Assembly (NCBI GenBank): GCA_019359045.1
Contig: JAHHIA010000011.1
Coordinates: 186,001-250,000 of the forward strand
Length of the DNA stretch: 64,000 nt
Origin: Scytolyngbya sp. HA4215-MV1
GTDB taxonomy: Bacteria > Cyanobacteriota > Cyanobacteriia > Leptolyngbyales > Leptolyngbyaceae
Reading direction: 5' to 3'
Position 1 is the stretch's first letter; every line of letters begins with the position of its first letter. Shown here piece after piece: positions 25,740 to 34,715 of the stretch. The notes beneath the pieces are model-generated. The model searched no databases. It had not been told where the DNA came from and was given only the letters and a program-made list of their open reading frames with translations. A program made the position numbers and the translations under genes.

Positions 25740-27122
25740 TCAGAACAGGGGCAAATTGACACTCAAATTGATGCCAAAGGCAGCCCCATCAAAATCGAGC
25801 GTTGAGACGGTGGAATTGCCAAAACTAAATCCCGCAAAAGCACTGATATTAGTCGTCTTAGAAAGGTAATAAGTGAGACGTGTGCTGAGTTGATGATACT
25901 GATCTGTACGGTCTTGCCGAAGGAAACTCGTCAAGCCAAACTCGTAATCTAACCCAATCTCTAATTGGGGTTGAATGTTGTAGCTCAAAGAGGCATAGAG
26001 AAAATTAATTAACCGGGTGCGATCGCTCGGCTCGGCAAAACTCACTTGCAATTGATAGAACGTCGTCAACGTTAGATTTTTAGCCAAGGGATCTTGTCTA
26101 CTCAGTTCCAATCGCAGGGCATTTTCCCGAAAAAAGCGATCGCCGCTGTAAGGAGGCAGCAAGCCAGTATCAGCGGCAAAAAGTTGTTGGTTGGTCCAGC
26201 CAATTTCGCCAAACATGCGATCGCTGAGTTGTTGCAAAACCCCAGCTCGAATTCTCAGCTCGTCATAGTTAGCAGAAGTTTGCTCCACATAACGGACCAG
26301 ATTGCTATCAATGCCTGTAATCAGATAGGTTCGGGGTCCAATCTGGGGATTGACCGCCAGCGTTAGCCCTGTACGGATCAGGGCATCATCCACCGGATCA
26401 GTGCCCGAAAAAACATTGCTACTCCGAAAATAATTCACCCGACCCAAAAGGAATACCGACTTTAGCCGAGGCTGTTGAGTTGGGGCGGGTGCAATTTCTT
26501 GCTCCTTCAAAATAAAATCACCCAAATCATCTTTGAGGACCGGATCGGCGACTGGTGCCTCTGATGGAGCAGGTTCTTCTAAGGTGGGCTGTTCTGGAAA
26601 AGTCGGCTGTCCTTCTAATCCAGGTTGTTCTGGAAAGACAAACGGTGTTTCCAATGCCGGTTGTTCTGGAAAATTCGGCTGTTCTTGAAAGATCGGCTGC
26701 TCCAGAAAAATAGGCTTTTCCAGGATAACGGGATGTGCTGGCCCGATCGGCTGTTCGGGCACGATCGGGCGCTCTGGAGGATTGGGGAAATTGGGCGATC
26801 GTTCAGGTATTCCCTGTGATTGTTCGTTACTCAGCTCAGGATGGTCCGTTGCAACCGTTTGAGGATATCCAGCAACTTGAATCGGTTGACGAGAGAGTTC
26901 TAGGAACGGTGGAGGGAGGGATGATTGTGCCCCCGCGCCAGTATGGGAAGCTTCTGCATTATTGGGATGGGCTCGATTTTTTAAGATCGCCGGCGATGTC
27001 GCCATGCTTAGTGGGGCAGCCCAGACAGGAGCAGCTAACGACAATCCACTCAAACACAACAGCACGCACCAATTTTTCGATAGAATGCTGCCTTTCAAAA
27101 AATTAGCCAGAGTAAGAGACAT
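25740..27122 (-). CDS. Outer-membrane beta-barrel protein with Pro/Gln-rich spacer
   Basis: A 460-residue protein. A signal peptide precedes residue about 35 (LSGLSLAAPVWAAPLS). Residues 75-200 are a low-complexity spacer of FPEQP/LEKPI/FQEQP repeats. From about 222 (VFLLGRVNYFRSSNVF) alternating hydrophobic strands follow to the end, with aromatic girdles and a terminal Phe (SVNLPLF), the signature of outer-membrane barrels. About 14-16 strands are plausible. The spacer could cross peptidoglycan. The gene is divergent from a second FecR gene and upstream of the first. Function unknown. Confidence 0.75.
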   Translation of the reverse strand: MSLTLANFLKGSILSKNWCVLLCLSGLSLAAPVWAAPLSMATSPAILKNRAHPNNAEASHTGAGAQSSLPPPFLELSRQPIQVAGYPQTVATDHPELSNEQSQGIPERSPNFPNPPERPIVPEQPIGPAHPVILEKPIFLEQPIFQEQPNFPEQPALETPFVFPEQPGLEGQPTFPEQPTLEEPAPSEAPVADPVLKDDLGDFILKEQEIAPAPTQQPRLKSVFLLGRVNYFRSSNVFSGTDPVDDALIRTGLTLAVNPQIGPRTYLITGIDSNLVRYVEQTSANYDELRIRAGVLQQLSDRMFGEIGWTNQQLFAADTGLLPPYSGDRFFRENALRLELSRQDPLAKNLTLTTFYQLQVSFAEPSDRTRLINFLYASLSYNIQPQLEIGLDYEFGLTSFLRQDRTDQYHQLSTRLTYYLSKTTNISAFAGFSFGNSTVSTLDFDGAAFGINLSVNLPLF

Positions 27123-27687
27123 TCAGGAACAAACTCAGAGACATCGGGAACCAATCCAAAGGCAAAGTATTCAAAACTAGATGAATCCCCCTAAAGAAAG
27201 TTCCAACCAAAATTCATCTGCCCTATGCTGCCATTGGGTTATGTAGAGGAAGGAACTAGTAGATATAAAGCACATCTTCAAGCTAAGTCTTACCACATTA
27301 GAGTGGGATTTTAAGGTTCTAAAAAACTTACGTATGAGTGTAAATACAGAGACTAAATGGTCGTGTAAGTACAAAAAGGAATCTTTTGGGTCGATCGCTT
27401 TTCATCTCTAGCAGATTTACTTACATTCAACCGTGAGACGACTTTACTCCGGAAAACATCGACAAAAAGGTGTAGAAATCAAAGATGTAATTATCAGATA
27501 AAGCTTTCCTATTCAAATTTTGACCTTGTTATGATGAATACAGAGATAATTTTGTCTTATTTAGTGTGCCTTTGCCGGGAACTTAATATGTGTTTTTACT
27601 GAAGAAAAAGGGTTGGGGATTTCATGTCCAAGCTGAGAGTTCAGTGAAGACTTTACACTCAGATGAATTTACACCGGGAGAATGCTT
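27123..27687. promoter_or_regulatory. Divergent intergenic region between barrel and FecR-NNP genes
   Basis: A 565-bp AT-rich region holds the promoters of both divergent genes. I see no convincing -35/-10 pair, palindrome or small gene; one 64-codon minus-strand frame at 27177-27374 has no supporting features. Confidence 0.5.
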
Positions 27688-29346
27688 ATGAGACGCAATT
27701 TTGCTTTCCTACTCACGATCGCATTTTGTAGTCTGGGAGTCGTTTTCTCGGCAGCGCCAGCCAAGGCTGAGACCCAACTCACGCGCGCGGTGGTTCAGCT
27801 CATCCGAAACCAAGTGCGGTTGGTTCCTAGAAATCAGCAACCTCGCAGTGCCCGTGTTTCCGATCGCCTCACTCCCGGAGATGCCCTGTCTACTGCTGCT
27901 GCTGCCCGGGCTGATCTGCGCTTCAATGATGGTTCTCTGGCACGCATTGGCGAACGCACGTTGTTTCGTTTCACGCCTTCGACTCGTTCATTTCGGCTCT
28001 CCAACGGCACCGTGTTGCTGCTGATTCCGCCAGGGCAAGGCAGCACACGGGTGCGGACACCCAACGCAGCAGCAGGCATTCGGGGGTCAGCGCTATTTGT
28101 TCGCTACATTCCCGAAACCGATACCACGCTGGTTGGTGCGTTGACCAATAGCCGGATTCAGGTCTCCAACCAAAGTGAGTCGCAGAACCAGGAATTGAAA
28201 GCGGGTCAGATGGCAGTCGTGGTGAAAAATCGGATCGAGCGCCTCTATGAGTTTGATCTGAAAACTTTTTATCTGACTAGCCCACTGGTGGAGGGATTGG
28301 ACTTAACAGGAGAAAAGGCAACCGCAAACTCTGATCCCGCGATCGCGGCAGTCCAGCGAGAGACATCGGAAGCTGTGCGGTCTCAAACTCCGGTCGCGGG
28401 ACAGGGTGTGTTAGTGAACCCCACATTTGTTCGATCGCCCAATGCAGACAACACCGCGATCGTTCCCCCTAGTAACCTTGTGCCTCCGTCTGGTCTTCCC
28501 ACAACTGTTCCTGTAACCAGCATTACTCCAGTAACAACCACCCCGACAACTATTTCGCCAGGGCTTGACCCAGCCAATACATTAACCACACCGATCAATA
28601 ACCCTTCAGTGATCAACTCGGTGACGGTTTCTCCAGCAGCGAATTCACCCAATAATCCGAATTCACCCAATAATCCGAACCCTTCTGGAAGCGGGAATCA
28701 CCCAGTTCACCCTGTTCATCCCAACACGCCTAATAATCGAAACAACGGGAATCAACCGAATAACCTGCCTCCCGGATTTAACAACCCGAATAATCCCCAT
28801 AATCCAAATAATTCCAACCCCTCTGGCAATCCTGGCAATCATTTGGGTGGAGGAAATCAACCAACGGGGGGCAATAATAACGTCAATCGACCTAATAGCT
28901 TACCTCCTGGGTTTAACAATCCGAATAACCCGAACAATCCGAATAACCCGAATAACCCGAATAAGCCCAACAATCCCAATAACCCGAATAAGCCCAACAA
29001 TCCGAACAACCCGAATAACCCGAATAAGCCCAACAATCCGAACAACCCGAACAATCCGAACAATCCGAATAACCCGAACAATCCGAATAACCCGAACAAT
29101 CCGAACAATCCGAGTAACCCGAATAACCCGAGTAACCCGAATAATCCCAACAATCCGAATAACCCGAATAATCCCAACAATCCGAATAACCCGAATAATC
29201 CCAACAACCCGAGTAACCCGAATAACCCGAGTAACCCGAATAACCCGAGTAACCCGAATAACCCGAGTAACCCGAATAATCCCAACAATCCGAACAAACC
29301 CAATAATCCCAATGGACGCATCAATCCGGGTCGGGGCCTCAACTGA
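27688..29346 (+). CDS. Secreted FecR-domain protein with long Asn-Pro repeat tail
   Basis: A 552-residue protein with a Sec signal peptide (FAFLLTIAFCSLGVVFSAAPAKA). The FecR domain runs from about 40 to 210 (DRLTPGDALSTAAAARADLRF, LLIPPGQGSTRVRTPNAAAGIRGSALFVRY). Residues 215-310 are a Thr/Pro linker and 310-545 are nearly pure Asn-Asn-Pro repeats with occasional Lys, Ser or Gly. Such a tail is unstructured and hydrophilic, fitting a cell-wall-spanning or surface region. GGGAG lies 7 bases before the ATG at 27688, which is preferred to the ATG at 27682. The tail has good counterparts in no named family that I know. Confidence 0.85.
   Translation: MRRNFAFLLTIAFCSLGVVFSAAPAKAETQLTRAVVQLIRNQVRLVPRNQQPRSARVSDRLTPGDALSTAAAARADLRFNDGSLARIGERTLFRFTPSTRSFRLSNGTVLLLIPPGQGSTRVRTPNAAAGIRGSALFVRYIPETDTTLVGALTNSRIQVSNQSESQNQELKAGQMAVVVKNRIERLYEFDLKTFYLTSPLVEGLDLTGEKATANSDPAIAAVQRETSEAVRSQTPVAGQGVLVNPTFVRSPNADNTAIVPPSNLVPPSGLPTTVPVTSITPVTTTPTTISPGLDPANTLTTPINNPSVINSVTVSPAANSPNNPNSPNNPNPSGSGNHPVHPVHPNTPNNRNNGNQPNNLPPGFNNPNNPHNPNNSNPSGNPGNHLGGGNQPTGGNNNVNRPNSLPPGFNNPNNPNNPNNPNNPNKPNNPNNPNKPNNPNNPNNPNKPNNPNNPNNPNNPNNPNNPNNPNNPNNPSNPNNPSNPNNPNNPNNPNNPNNPNNPNNPNNPSNPNNPSNPNNPSNPNNPSNPNNPNNPNKPNNPNGRINPGRGLN
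28900..29310 (+). repeat. 9-bp coding microrepeat (Asn-Asn-Pro)
   Basis: Dozens of 9-bp units of the form AATAACCCG / AACAATCCG / AACAATCCC, with interspersed AGTAACCCG and AATAAGCCC. Period nine preserves the frame of the FecR-NNP gene; length changes by slippage are expected. Confidence 0.95.
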
Positions 29347-29485
29347 TTTCACTCGATAACGCCCCAAACCTGTTGGCAGTCATCCCGCAGAAAAGATCGT
29401 TGATTCGCAAAAGGGGACTTTTCAAGCATCCCTCGAATGAAAATTTAGCCGCAACGTCTAAGATGAATTAGCTGGCTAAAAACGG

Positions 29486-30940
29486 GTGTCTGTTGTGGGA
29501 TTTTTTTATCGTTGGCTTGTGATGGGGGTCTTGAGCCTCAGCCTGCTTTGGTTGACAGGCTGCCAACCGTCGCGATCGTACGCAGCAGATGTGATTCACC
29601 TAACCCTCTGGCAAGGGGTAAATCCACCTCCCAATCGGGATGTGTTGCAGAAGCTGGTGGATCAATTCAATCGCGAACATCCCCAAATTCAGGTGGAATC
29701 GCTCTATGTAGGACAGAGCGATCAACAGATGCCCAAGATTTTGGCAGCGGTGGTGGGAAATGCATCCCCTGATTTACTCTGGTATGCACCTGTCCTGACA
29801 GGGCAATTGTTGGAACTGGATGCCATTCGTCCCCTAGAAACTTGGCTGAATCAGTCGTCGGTACGATCGCAAATAGACCCAAGCCTCTTTTCTTCCATGG
29901 AATTGGAAGGGCATATCTGGTCAATTCCCTTTGGCACTAATAATGTCGGTATCTTCTATCGTCCCAGTCTTTTTCAGGCAGCGGGTATTACCCAACTCCC
30001 GCAAGATTGGCAGACGTTTCGACAAGTTGCTCATCGCTTGACCCGTGACACCAACGGTGATGGGCGAGTCGATCAACATGGTATGGTGTTGCCCCTGGGC
30101 AAAGGCGAGTGGACCGTTTTCACCTGGCTGCCTTTTATGTGGAGCGGTGGCGGGAATCTGGTTGAGCTAGCCAGTCCCAGCCAAAATGCTGCTGAAATCC
30201 AAAATCCAAAGAGGCAGGAGGCAGGAGGCAGGAGGCAGGAGGCAACGCTTCTGATTCCACCAGCGAAGCAGGAATTAGAAGCGTTGAAAGGAGTTCAAAA
30301 ATCCAAAATCGAAAATCCAAAATCGAAAATCCAAAGTCCCCCCATCCAATTGCTGAATCCGGGCGCGATCGCCGCCCTGCAACTCTGGCGTGACTTGATG
30401 CAGGATGGTTCTGCTATTCTCTCGGCACCCGAACGAGGCTATGAACTGGATGGCTTTCTGGCAGGCAAGGTGGCAATGCAACTGTCGGGACCCTGGACGC
30501 TGGGGCAACTCCAGGCGACCGGGGTCGATTTTGGCGTGTTACCGATTCCGGCAGACAAAGAACGCGCCACGGTGATTGGGGGCGAGAACTTGTTTGTGTT
30601 TAAGACCACGCCAGAGCGAGAACGGGCGGCCCTGGTTTTTGCCGAGTATGTATTGAGTGAGCGGTTCCAAACTGCCTGGGCGATCGGGACGGGGTATCTG
30701 CCCGTGAATCTGCAATCCCGTCAGAGTAAAGAATATCTCGCATTTAAGGCAAAGCAGCCCACAGTAGAAACGTTTTTGAAACAGGCGGCGTATGGACGAT
30801 CGCGTCCCATACTTGCAGGGTATAACCGGATTTCGGAAAATCTGGGACGGGCGATCGAGGCAGTGCTAATGGGGCGAGACACCCCTGAAGTAGCTCTCAA
30901 AGCTTCCCAACAACGCCTCGATCTCATTCTTAGACCGTAA
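29486..30940 (+). CDS. ABC transporter sugar-binding lipoprotein (family 1 solute-binding protein)
   Basis: A 484-residue extracellular solute-binding protein of the maltose/glycerol-phosphate type. The N-terminus has a lipoprotein signal with lipobox LTGC (Cys near residue 26). The start is GTG at 29486; an ATG at 29522 is possible. Motifs include FNREHPQIQVESL, GNASPDLLWYAP and FGTNNVGIFYR. Residues about 237-285 are a foreign, low-complexity insertion ([20 protein letters not shown]) from heptamer and AAAATCC repeats, within the frame. The permease genes are absent from the window. Binding specificity unknown. Confidence 0.88.
   Translation: MSVVGFFYRWLVMGVLSLSLLWLTGCQPSRSYAADVIHLTLWQGVNPPPNRDVLQKLVDQFNREHPQIQVESLYVGQSDQQMPKILAAVVGNASPDLLWYAPVLTGQLLELDAIRPLETWLNQSSVRSQIDPSLFSSMELEGHIWSIPFGTNNVGIFYRPSLFQAAGITQLPQDWQTFRQVAHRLTRDTNGDGRVDQHGMVLPLGKGEWTVFTWLPFMWSGGGNLVELASPSQNAAEIQNPKRQEAGGRRQEATLLIPPAKQELEALKGVQKSKIENPKSKIQSPPIQLLNPGAIAALQLWRDLMQDGSAILSAPERGYELDGFLAGKVAMQLSGPWTLGQLQATGVDFGVLPIPADKERATVIGGENLFVFKTTPERERAALVFAEYVLSERFQTAWAIGTGYLPVNLQSRQSKEYLAFKAKQPTVETFLKQAAYGRSRPILAGYNRISENLGRAIEAVLMGRDTPEVALKASQQRLDLILRP
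30190..30342. repeat. In-frame heptamer (GGAGGCA) and AAAATCC repeats inside the binding-protein gene
   Basis: AGGAGGCAGGAGGCAGG-type repeats at about 30213-30241, AATCCAAAATCG repeats at about 30297-30340, and a 10-bp inverted repeat CAACGCTTCT/AGAAGCGTTG between them. The frame stays open through the insert. Confidence 0.85.
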
Positions 30941-30983
30941 CAACATGCCAAATCACAATCTTGATTAGTGCCTTAGAGGATTG

Positions 30984-31796
30984 TTACAAGCTGACCTGAT
31001 CGTGGGTTTCCTTTTCAGGGATATGTGCAACTGCTTGTAATCGCTCATAAGTTTTGACGGCGAATCCTGGAATCTTATCTGAGGAACCTTTTTTTGCCTT
31101 AACAGAACTTTCTAAATTCTGCCAAGTTAACCCCCGATCGGATTGTTTCCAATAGTGAATTGCAGCGATCGCAGCACTAATTTGGTTGCTTTGAGTATTG
31201 ATCTGCTTCAAAGCCATTTCGATCTCTTGATCTAATGCTGTTAGAAGATTAATTGGATGCTCTATCGTTCCGATGATGGGTCTTTTACGAAAAGCCCCGC
31301 CTTGCTGTTGGAGCGCATCAAGTTTTTCTAGAATCGTTTCCAGTGTACTGAGGTCTTGATGACTGCTGAGATGATCAATTCGATAGTTTAAAGTCTTTAA
31401 TTTTTCATCTAGATCACTTCTGATTCCACTCAGGATGGAAGTGGTGTGATTTTTAATTGAATCAATCGCAAGCTGAAGTTTTTGATCGAGTTTTTGATCA
31501 ATGAGAACAGCAATATCGGAGCTTATAGCAGCATCTATATTGTCCGCAGGAGGTAATGCTCCGTGAGAACCTTTTGCCAACAATTCCATTTCTGTACTTG
31601 CTGCGATCGCTTGCTTGTCGGTCAAGTCAAAGACCCATGCCCATACCTTTTCAATCTCTAATTCTTGAGCAATTTGCAACCAATCGGCACCATAAACTAA
31701 CTCGTACTCAATATCATCATCGTCATAGGCATCGGTACGTCTGACAATCAGCGAGATCAAATTGCTTTGATGATTTAAGAGACTTTGTTCAATCAT
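30984..31796 (-). CDS. ParB/Srx-like N-terminal domain protein with coiled-coil tail
   Basis: A 270-residue protein. Residues 8-60 resemble the ParB N-terminal domain: [13 protein letters not shown], then [36 protein letters not shown] (compare VVRR..YELVAGERR..AAxxLG..xVxxxVxDLxDxxA). The usual Arg-Arg pair is replaced by Asp-Trp. A long coiled coil ([30 protein letters not shown]) and a helical C-terminus with GLTWQNLE follow. The ATG at 31796 overlaps the stop of the upstream gene (8 bp), so translation is coupled. Likely partner of the nuclease-ParA protein; function unknown. Confidence 0.6.
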   Translation of the reverse strand: MIEQSLLNHQSNLISLIVRRTDAYDDDDIEYELVYGADWLQIAQELEIEKVWAWVFDLTDKQAIAASTEMELLAKGSHGALPPADNIDAAISSDIAVLIDQKLDQKLQLAIDSIKNHTTSILSGIRSDLDEKLKTLNYRIDHLSSHQDLSTLETILEKLDALQQQGGAFRKRPIIGTIEHPINLLTALDQEIEMALKQINTQSNQISAAIAAIHYWKQSDRGLTWQNLESSVKAKKGSSDKIPGFAVKTYERLQAVAHIPEKETHDQVSL

Positions 31797-32493
31797 TATC
31801 AATCAGCAGTACTCGTTTTCCCAACTGGGTCAACATTGCAGCTAGATTAATCGTTAAAGTTGTTTTGCCTACCCCACCTTTATTATTGAAAACAGTAATA
31901 ATCATAGACTTAGATCCCTTTTTAGAAGATGGGTCAATACTTTCGGATTGTTTTCTAAATAGTTTCAACATTTCCTGATTTTGAAATGCATTTGAAATCA
32001 AATTTGCGAATTTTAAATGAATTTGTTGTTGGCTATGATCCAATGCGTTTCTAACCTTTAGACAAGTTGCTTTGCTCAGCAACTTATAAATTAAGCCAAA
32101 ATTTTTGACCAAGGTTGATTGAGAATATTCAGAAATTGTGACAACCTGCCCCTGATATTGATAAAGCAGATGAAATAGATAGCCATTCGTCAGAAGACCC
32201 AGCGTCGATCTTGAGTGCCGCATGTATTCACTAATTTGCCAAATACTTTGAGAAATTTTTTTGTCAGGTGCTTTTACTTCAATGACTAAATAGGGTGGAT
32301 GATGACCCAATAGAGTGGGAGGATGTACCAAGAAATCTGCTTTATTTTTGCCAATTCCAGCCTGAGATTTCCAATCCGTATTACGATAGCCAAGGATGTT
32401 AAGCAGTGGCAGCACAACTTTATGTGCAATATCGGACTCATTACTTTGGGGTGTGATAGAGGTCAAAAATCTGAATTGATGAGAGGTATTCAA
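31789..32493 (-). CDS. Restriction-like (HSDR_N) domain fused to a truncated ParA P-loop
   Basis: A 234-residue fusion. Residues 15-110 show the PD-(D/E)XK pattern: Asp53 in KADFLVHP, Glu72-x-Lys74 in [11 protein letters not shown], then [14 protein letters not shown]. Residues 197-234 are a ParA start: [16 protein letters not shown] (deviant Walker A), [10 protein letters not shown], ending RVLLIDND. ParA proteins normally continue 150 or more residues with Walker B; here the frame stops right after this strand. The start is TTG at 32493 with an in-frame stop just upstream and no ribosome site. It could be a natural short form, or the scar of a deletion joining a ParA gene to the downstream ParB-like gene. 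Confidence 0.65.
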   Translation of the reverse strand: MNTSHQFRFLTSITPQSNESDIAHKVVLPLLNILGYRNTDWKSQAGIGKNKADFLVHPPTLLGHHPPYLVIEVKAPDKKISQSIWQISEYMRHSRSTLGLLTNGYLFHLLYQYQGQVVTISEYSQSTLVKNFGLIYKLLSKATCLKVRNALDHSQQQIHLKFANLISNAFQNQEMLKLFRKQSESIDPSSKKGSKSMIITVFNNKGGVGKTTLTINLAAMLTQLGKRVLLIDND

Positions 32494-32548
32494 CGGATTG
32501 ATTTAAGCGATCGAGAGGACTCTTATTAGTTTAACGACAGATAATTCT

Positions 32549-32758
32549 ATGATCACTTTATGCAAAGAATTTTTGCGATCGCCTTTCTACGGTAATCAAT
32601 TCAACATACAAGCAGCTCATTCTCAGACGCGGTTGGCTTTGAAATTGACAACAGCAGCCTACAATAAAAATGATCTGTATACAATACTGACAGAATCTTT
32701 GGAAATAGCTATCTTTATCGATCAGCCAGAAGTGCTGAAGCAACTTTTCGTCAGATGA
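32549..32758 (+). pseudogene. Small open frame with an in-frame TGA, probably a decayed gene
   Basis: 69 codons from ATG at 32549 to TGA at 32756-32758, after which the same frame continues for 21 sense codons ([21 protein letters not shown] with a stop at 32822). The two parts read as one helical protein, so the TGA looks like a nonsense mutation. I recognise no family. The end touches the convergent ilvD stop. Confidence 0.4.
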
Positions 32759-32820
32759 GAAATCATCCGTGAATTTGCTCCAGCACTCGAAAACTACATT
32801 GCGATCGAACTCATGGACAA

Positions 32821-34506
32821 CTAATCCAGCCCCAAATCGGTGACTGCGCCCATACTGCTGGAAGCGACCAGCTTGGCGTATTTTGCTAGCACTCCTCGGC
32901 TATAGCGGGGGTTAGGCGGTTGCCATGCTGCACGGCGTTTTGCTAGTTCCTCATCGGGAACATTCAGTTGCAGCAGGCGTGCGGGAGCATCGATCGTAAT
33001 CGAGTCGCCTTCCTGCACCAGAGCGATCGTCCCCCCCACAAAGGCTTCGGGTGCAACGTGACCCACTACCATGCCATAGGTGCCACCAGAGAAGCGTCCA
33101 TCCGTAATCAATCCCACTGCATCCCCCAACCCTGCACCAATAATGGCAGAAGTGGGAGCCAGCATCTCGCGCATACCGGGTCCACCTTTGGGTCCTTCGT
33201 AACGAACGACAATCACATCACCAGGATGGATTTTGCCTGCCAGGACGGCATCTAAACAGGCTTCTTCGGACTCAAATACGCGGGCAGGGCCGGTAATCTG
33301 GGGATTCTTCACCCCGGTGATTTTGGCAACGGCGCCTTCAGTTGCCAGGTTGCCTTTGAGAATTGCCAGATGCCCAGTAGCGTAGAGGGGATTGCCCCAG
33401 GGACGAATTACATCCTGATCGGGGCGGGGTTCGGCGGGGATGTCCGCCAGCAGTTCGGCAACCGTTTGTCCGGTGATAGTAATGCAGTCGCCGTGGAGCA
33501 GTCCATTCACCAGCAACATTTTCATCACCTGGGGAATGCCGCCTGCTTTGTGCAAATCGGTGGCAACATAGCGACCGGAAGGCTTGAGATCGCATAGGAC
33601 AGGTACCCGCGCCCGAATCGTCTCGAAATCATCGAGAACTAGGGGAACTCCCGCTGCATGCGCGATCGCCAGAAAATGCAACACAGCATTAGTGGAACCG
33701 CCGATCGCCATAATCACCGAAATCGCATTTTCGATCGACTGACGAGTAATAATCTGGCGGGGCAGCAACTGGTTGCGGATGGCTTGCACCAGCGCGGTTG
33801 CTGATTTTTCGGCACTATCAGCTTTCTCCGCATCTTCGGCTGCCATGGTGGAAGAATACATCAGGCTCATCCCCATCGCTTCAAACGCTGAGGACATCGT
33901 ATTTGCGGTGAACATCCCACCACAGGAACCTGCACCAGGGCAGGCGTGGCGCTCCACCGCCATCAATTCTTCTTCAGTAATTTTTCCAGCACTCTGTTGA
34001 CCGACCGCTTCAAACGCGCTGACGACCGTCAAATCACGTCCGTCCAGATGTCCCGGTTTAATGGTGCCGCCATAAACGAAGATACCGGGAATATTCATGC
34101 GGGCGATCGCAATCATGGCACCGGGCATATTTTTGTCGCAACCGCCGATCGCTACCACACCATCCATGCTTTGCCCCATGCAAGCAGTTTCGATCGAGTC
34201 GGCAATCACATCTCGCGATACCAGCGAATACTTCATCCCCTCCGTACCCATGGAGATGCCATCGCTGATGGTAATGGTGCCAAACATTTGCGGCATTGCG
34301 CCTGCTGCCCGCGCCCCGGCTTCTGCCCGTTTTGCCAGTGGCTCAATGCCCATGTTACAGGGAGTAATGGTGCTGTGTCCGTTGGCAATTCCGACGATGG
34401 GTTTGCTAAAGTCTTCATCCCGAAACCCAACTGCTCGTAACATGGCGCGGTTGGGCGATCGTTGCACACCCTGGGTGACGACCTGGCTTTTGATATTGTC
34501 TGGCAT
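32821..34506 (-). CDS. ilvD: Dihydroxy-acid dehydratase
   Basis: A 561-residue enzyme, the family's usual length, converting 2,3-dihydroxy-3-methylbutanoate and its homologue to 2-oxo acids in valine, leucine and isoleucine synthesis. It binds an iron-sulfur cluster and Mg. Motifs seen: [48 protein letters not shown] and [19 protein letters not shown]. The cluster Cys residues in PCN, GCD and ACPGAGSC are intact. The ATG at 34506 ([20 protein letters not shown]) is preferred; 48 codons of open frame upstream are not family-like. Cytoplasmic. Confidence 0.95.
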   Translation of the reverse strand: MPDNIKSQVVTQGVQRSPNRAMLRAVGFRDEDFSKPIVGIANGHSTITPCNMGIEPLAKRAEAGARAAGAMPQMFGTITISDGISMGTEGMKYSLVSRDVIADSIETACMGQSMDGVVAIGGCDKNMPGAMIAIARMNIPGIFVYGGTIKPGHLDGRDLTVVSAFEAVGQQSAGKITEEELMAVERHACPGAGSCGGMFTANTMSSAFEAMGMSLMYSSTMAAEDAEKADSAEKSATALVQAIRNQLLPRQIITRQSIENAISVIMAIGGSTNAVLHFLAIAHAAGVPLVLDDFETIRARVPVLCDLKPSGRYVATDLHKAGGIPQVMKMLLVNGLLHGDCITITGQTVAELLADIPAEPRPDQDVIRPWGNPLYATGHLAILKGNLATEGAVAKITGVKNPQITGPARVFESEEACLDAVLAGKIHPGDVIVVRYEGPKGGPGMREMLAPTSAIIGAGLGDAVGLITDGRFSGGTYGMVVGHVAPEAFVGGTIALVQEGDSITIDAPARLLQLNVPDEELAKRRAAWQPPNPRYSRGVLAKYAKLVASSSMGAVTDLGLD

Positions 34507-34715
34507 GACTAATAGGGTTCCGTAAAGCGATTTGAGGAGTGAGTGAGCATTTGCTGCTAGCAATGAGCCATTCGCGATTGAGTCGTTTTTGGTCAGCAAC
34601 TCACCTTTTTGATTCTCGCAAACCAAAGGGCAGTTTCGACGGAGAAACATGTAACGGTTTCTCTCGTTTTCTCACAAATCAACTTCCATGCCCCTCGCCC
34701 GTTCACCCCTCCACC

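Noticed and set aside
28900-29310. CRISPR-like array
   Set aside because: Units are 9 bp and continuous, with no spacers or cas genes.
28847-29367. Open frames of 155-170 codons on both strands in the Asn-Pro tail
   Set aside because: They arise from the 9-bp repeat, giving Ile/Thr/Arg or Leu/Gly runs. The signal peptide and FecR domain identify the true frame.
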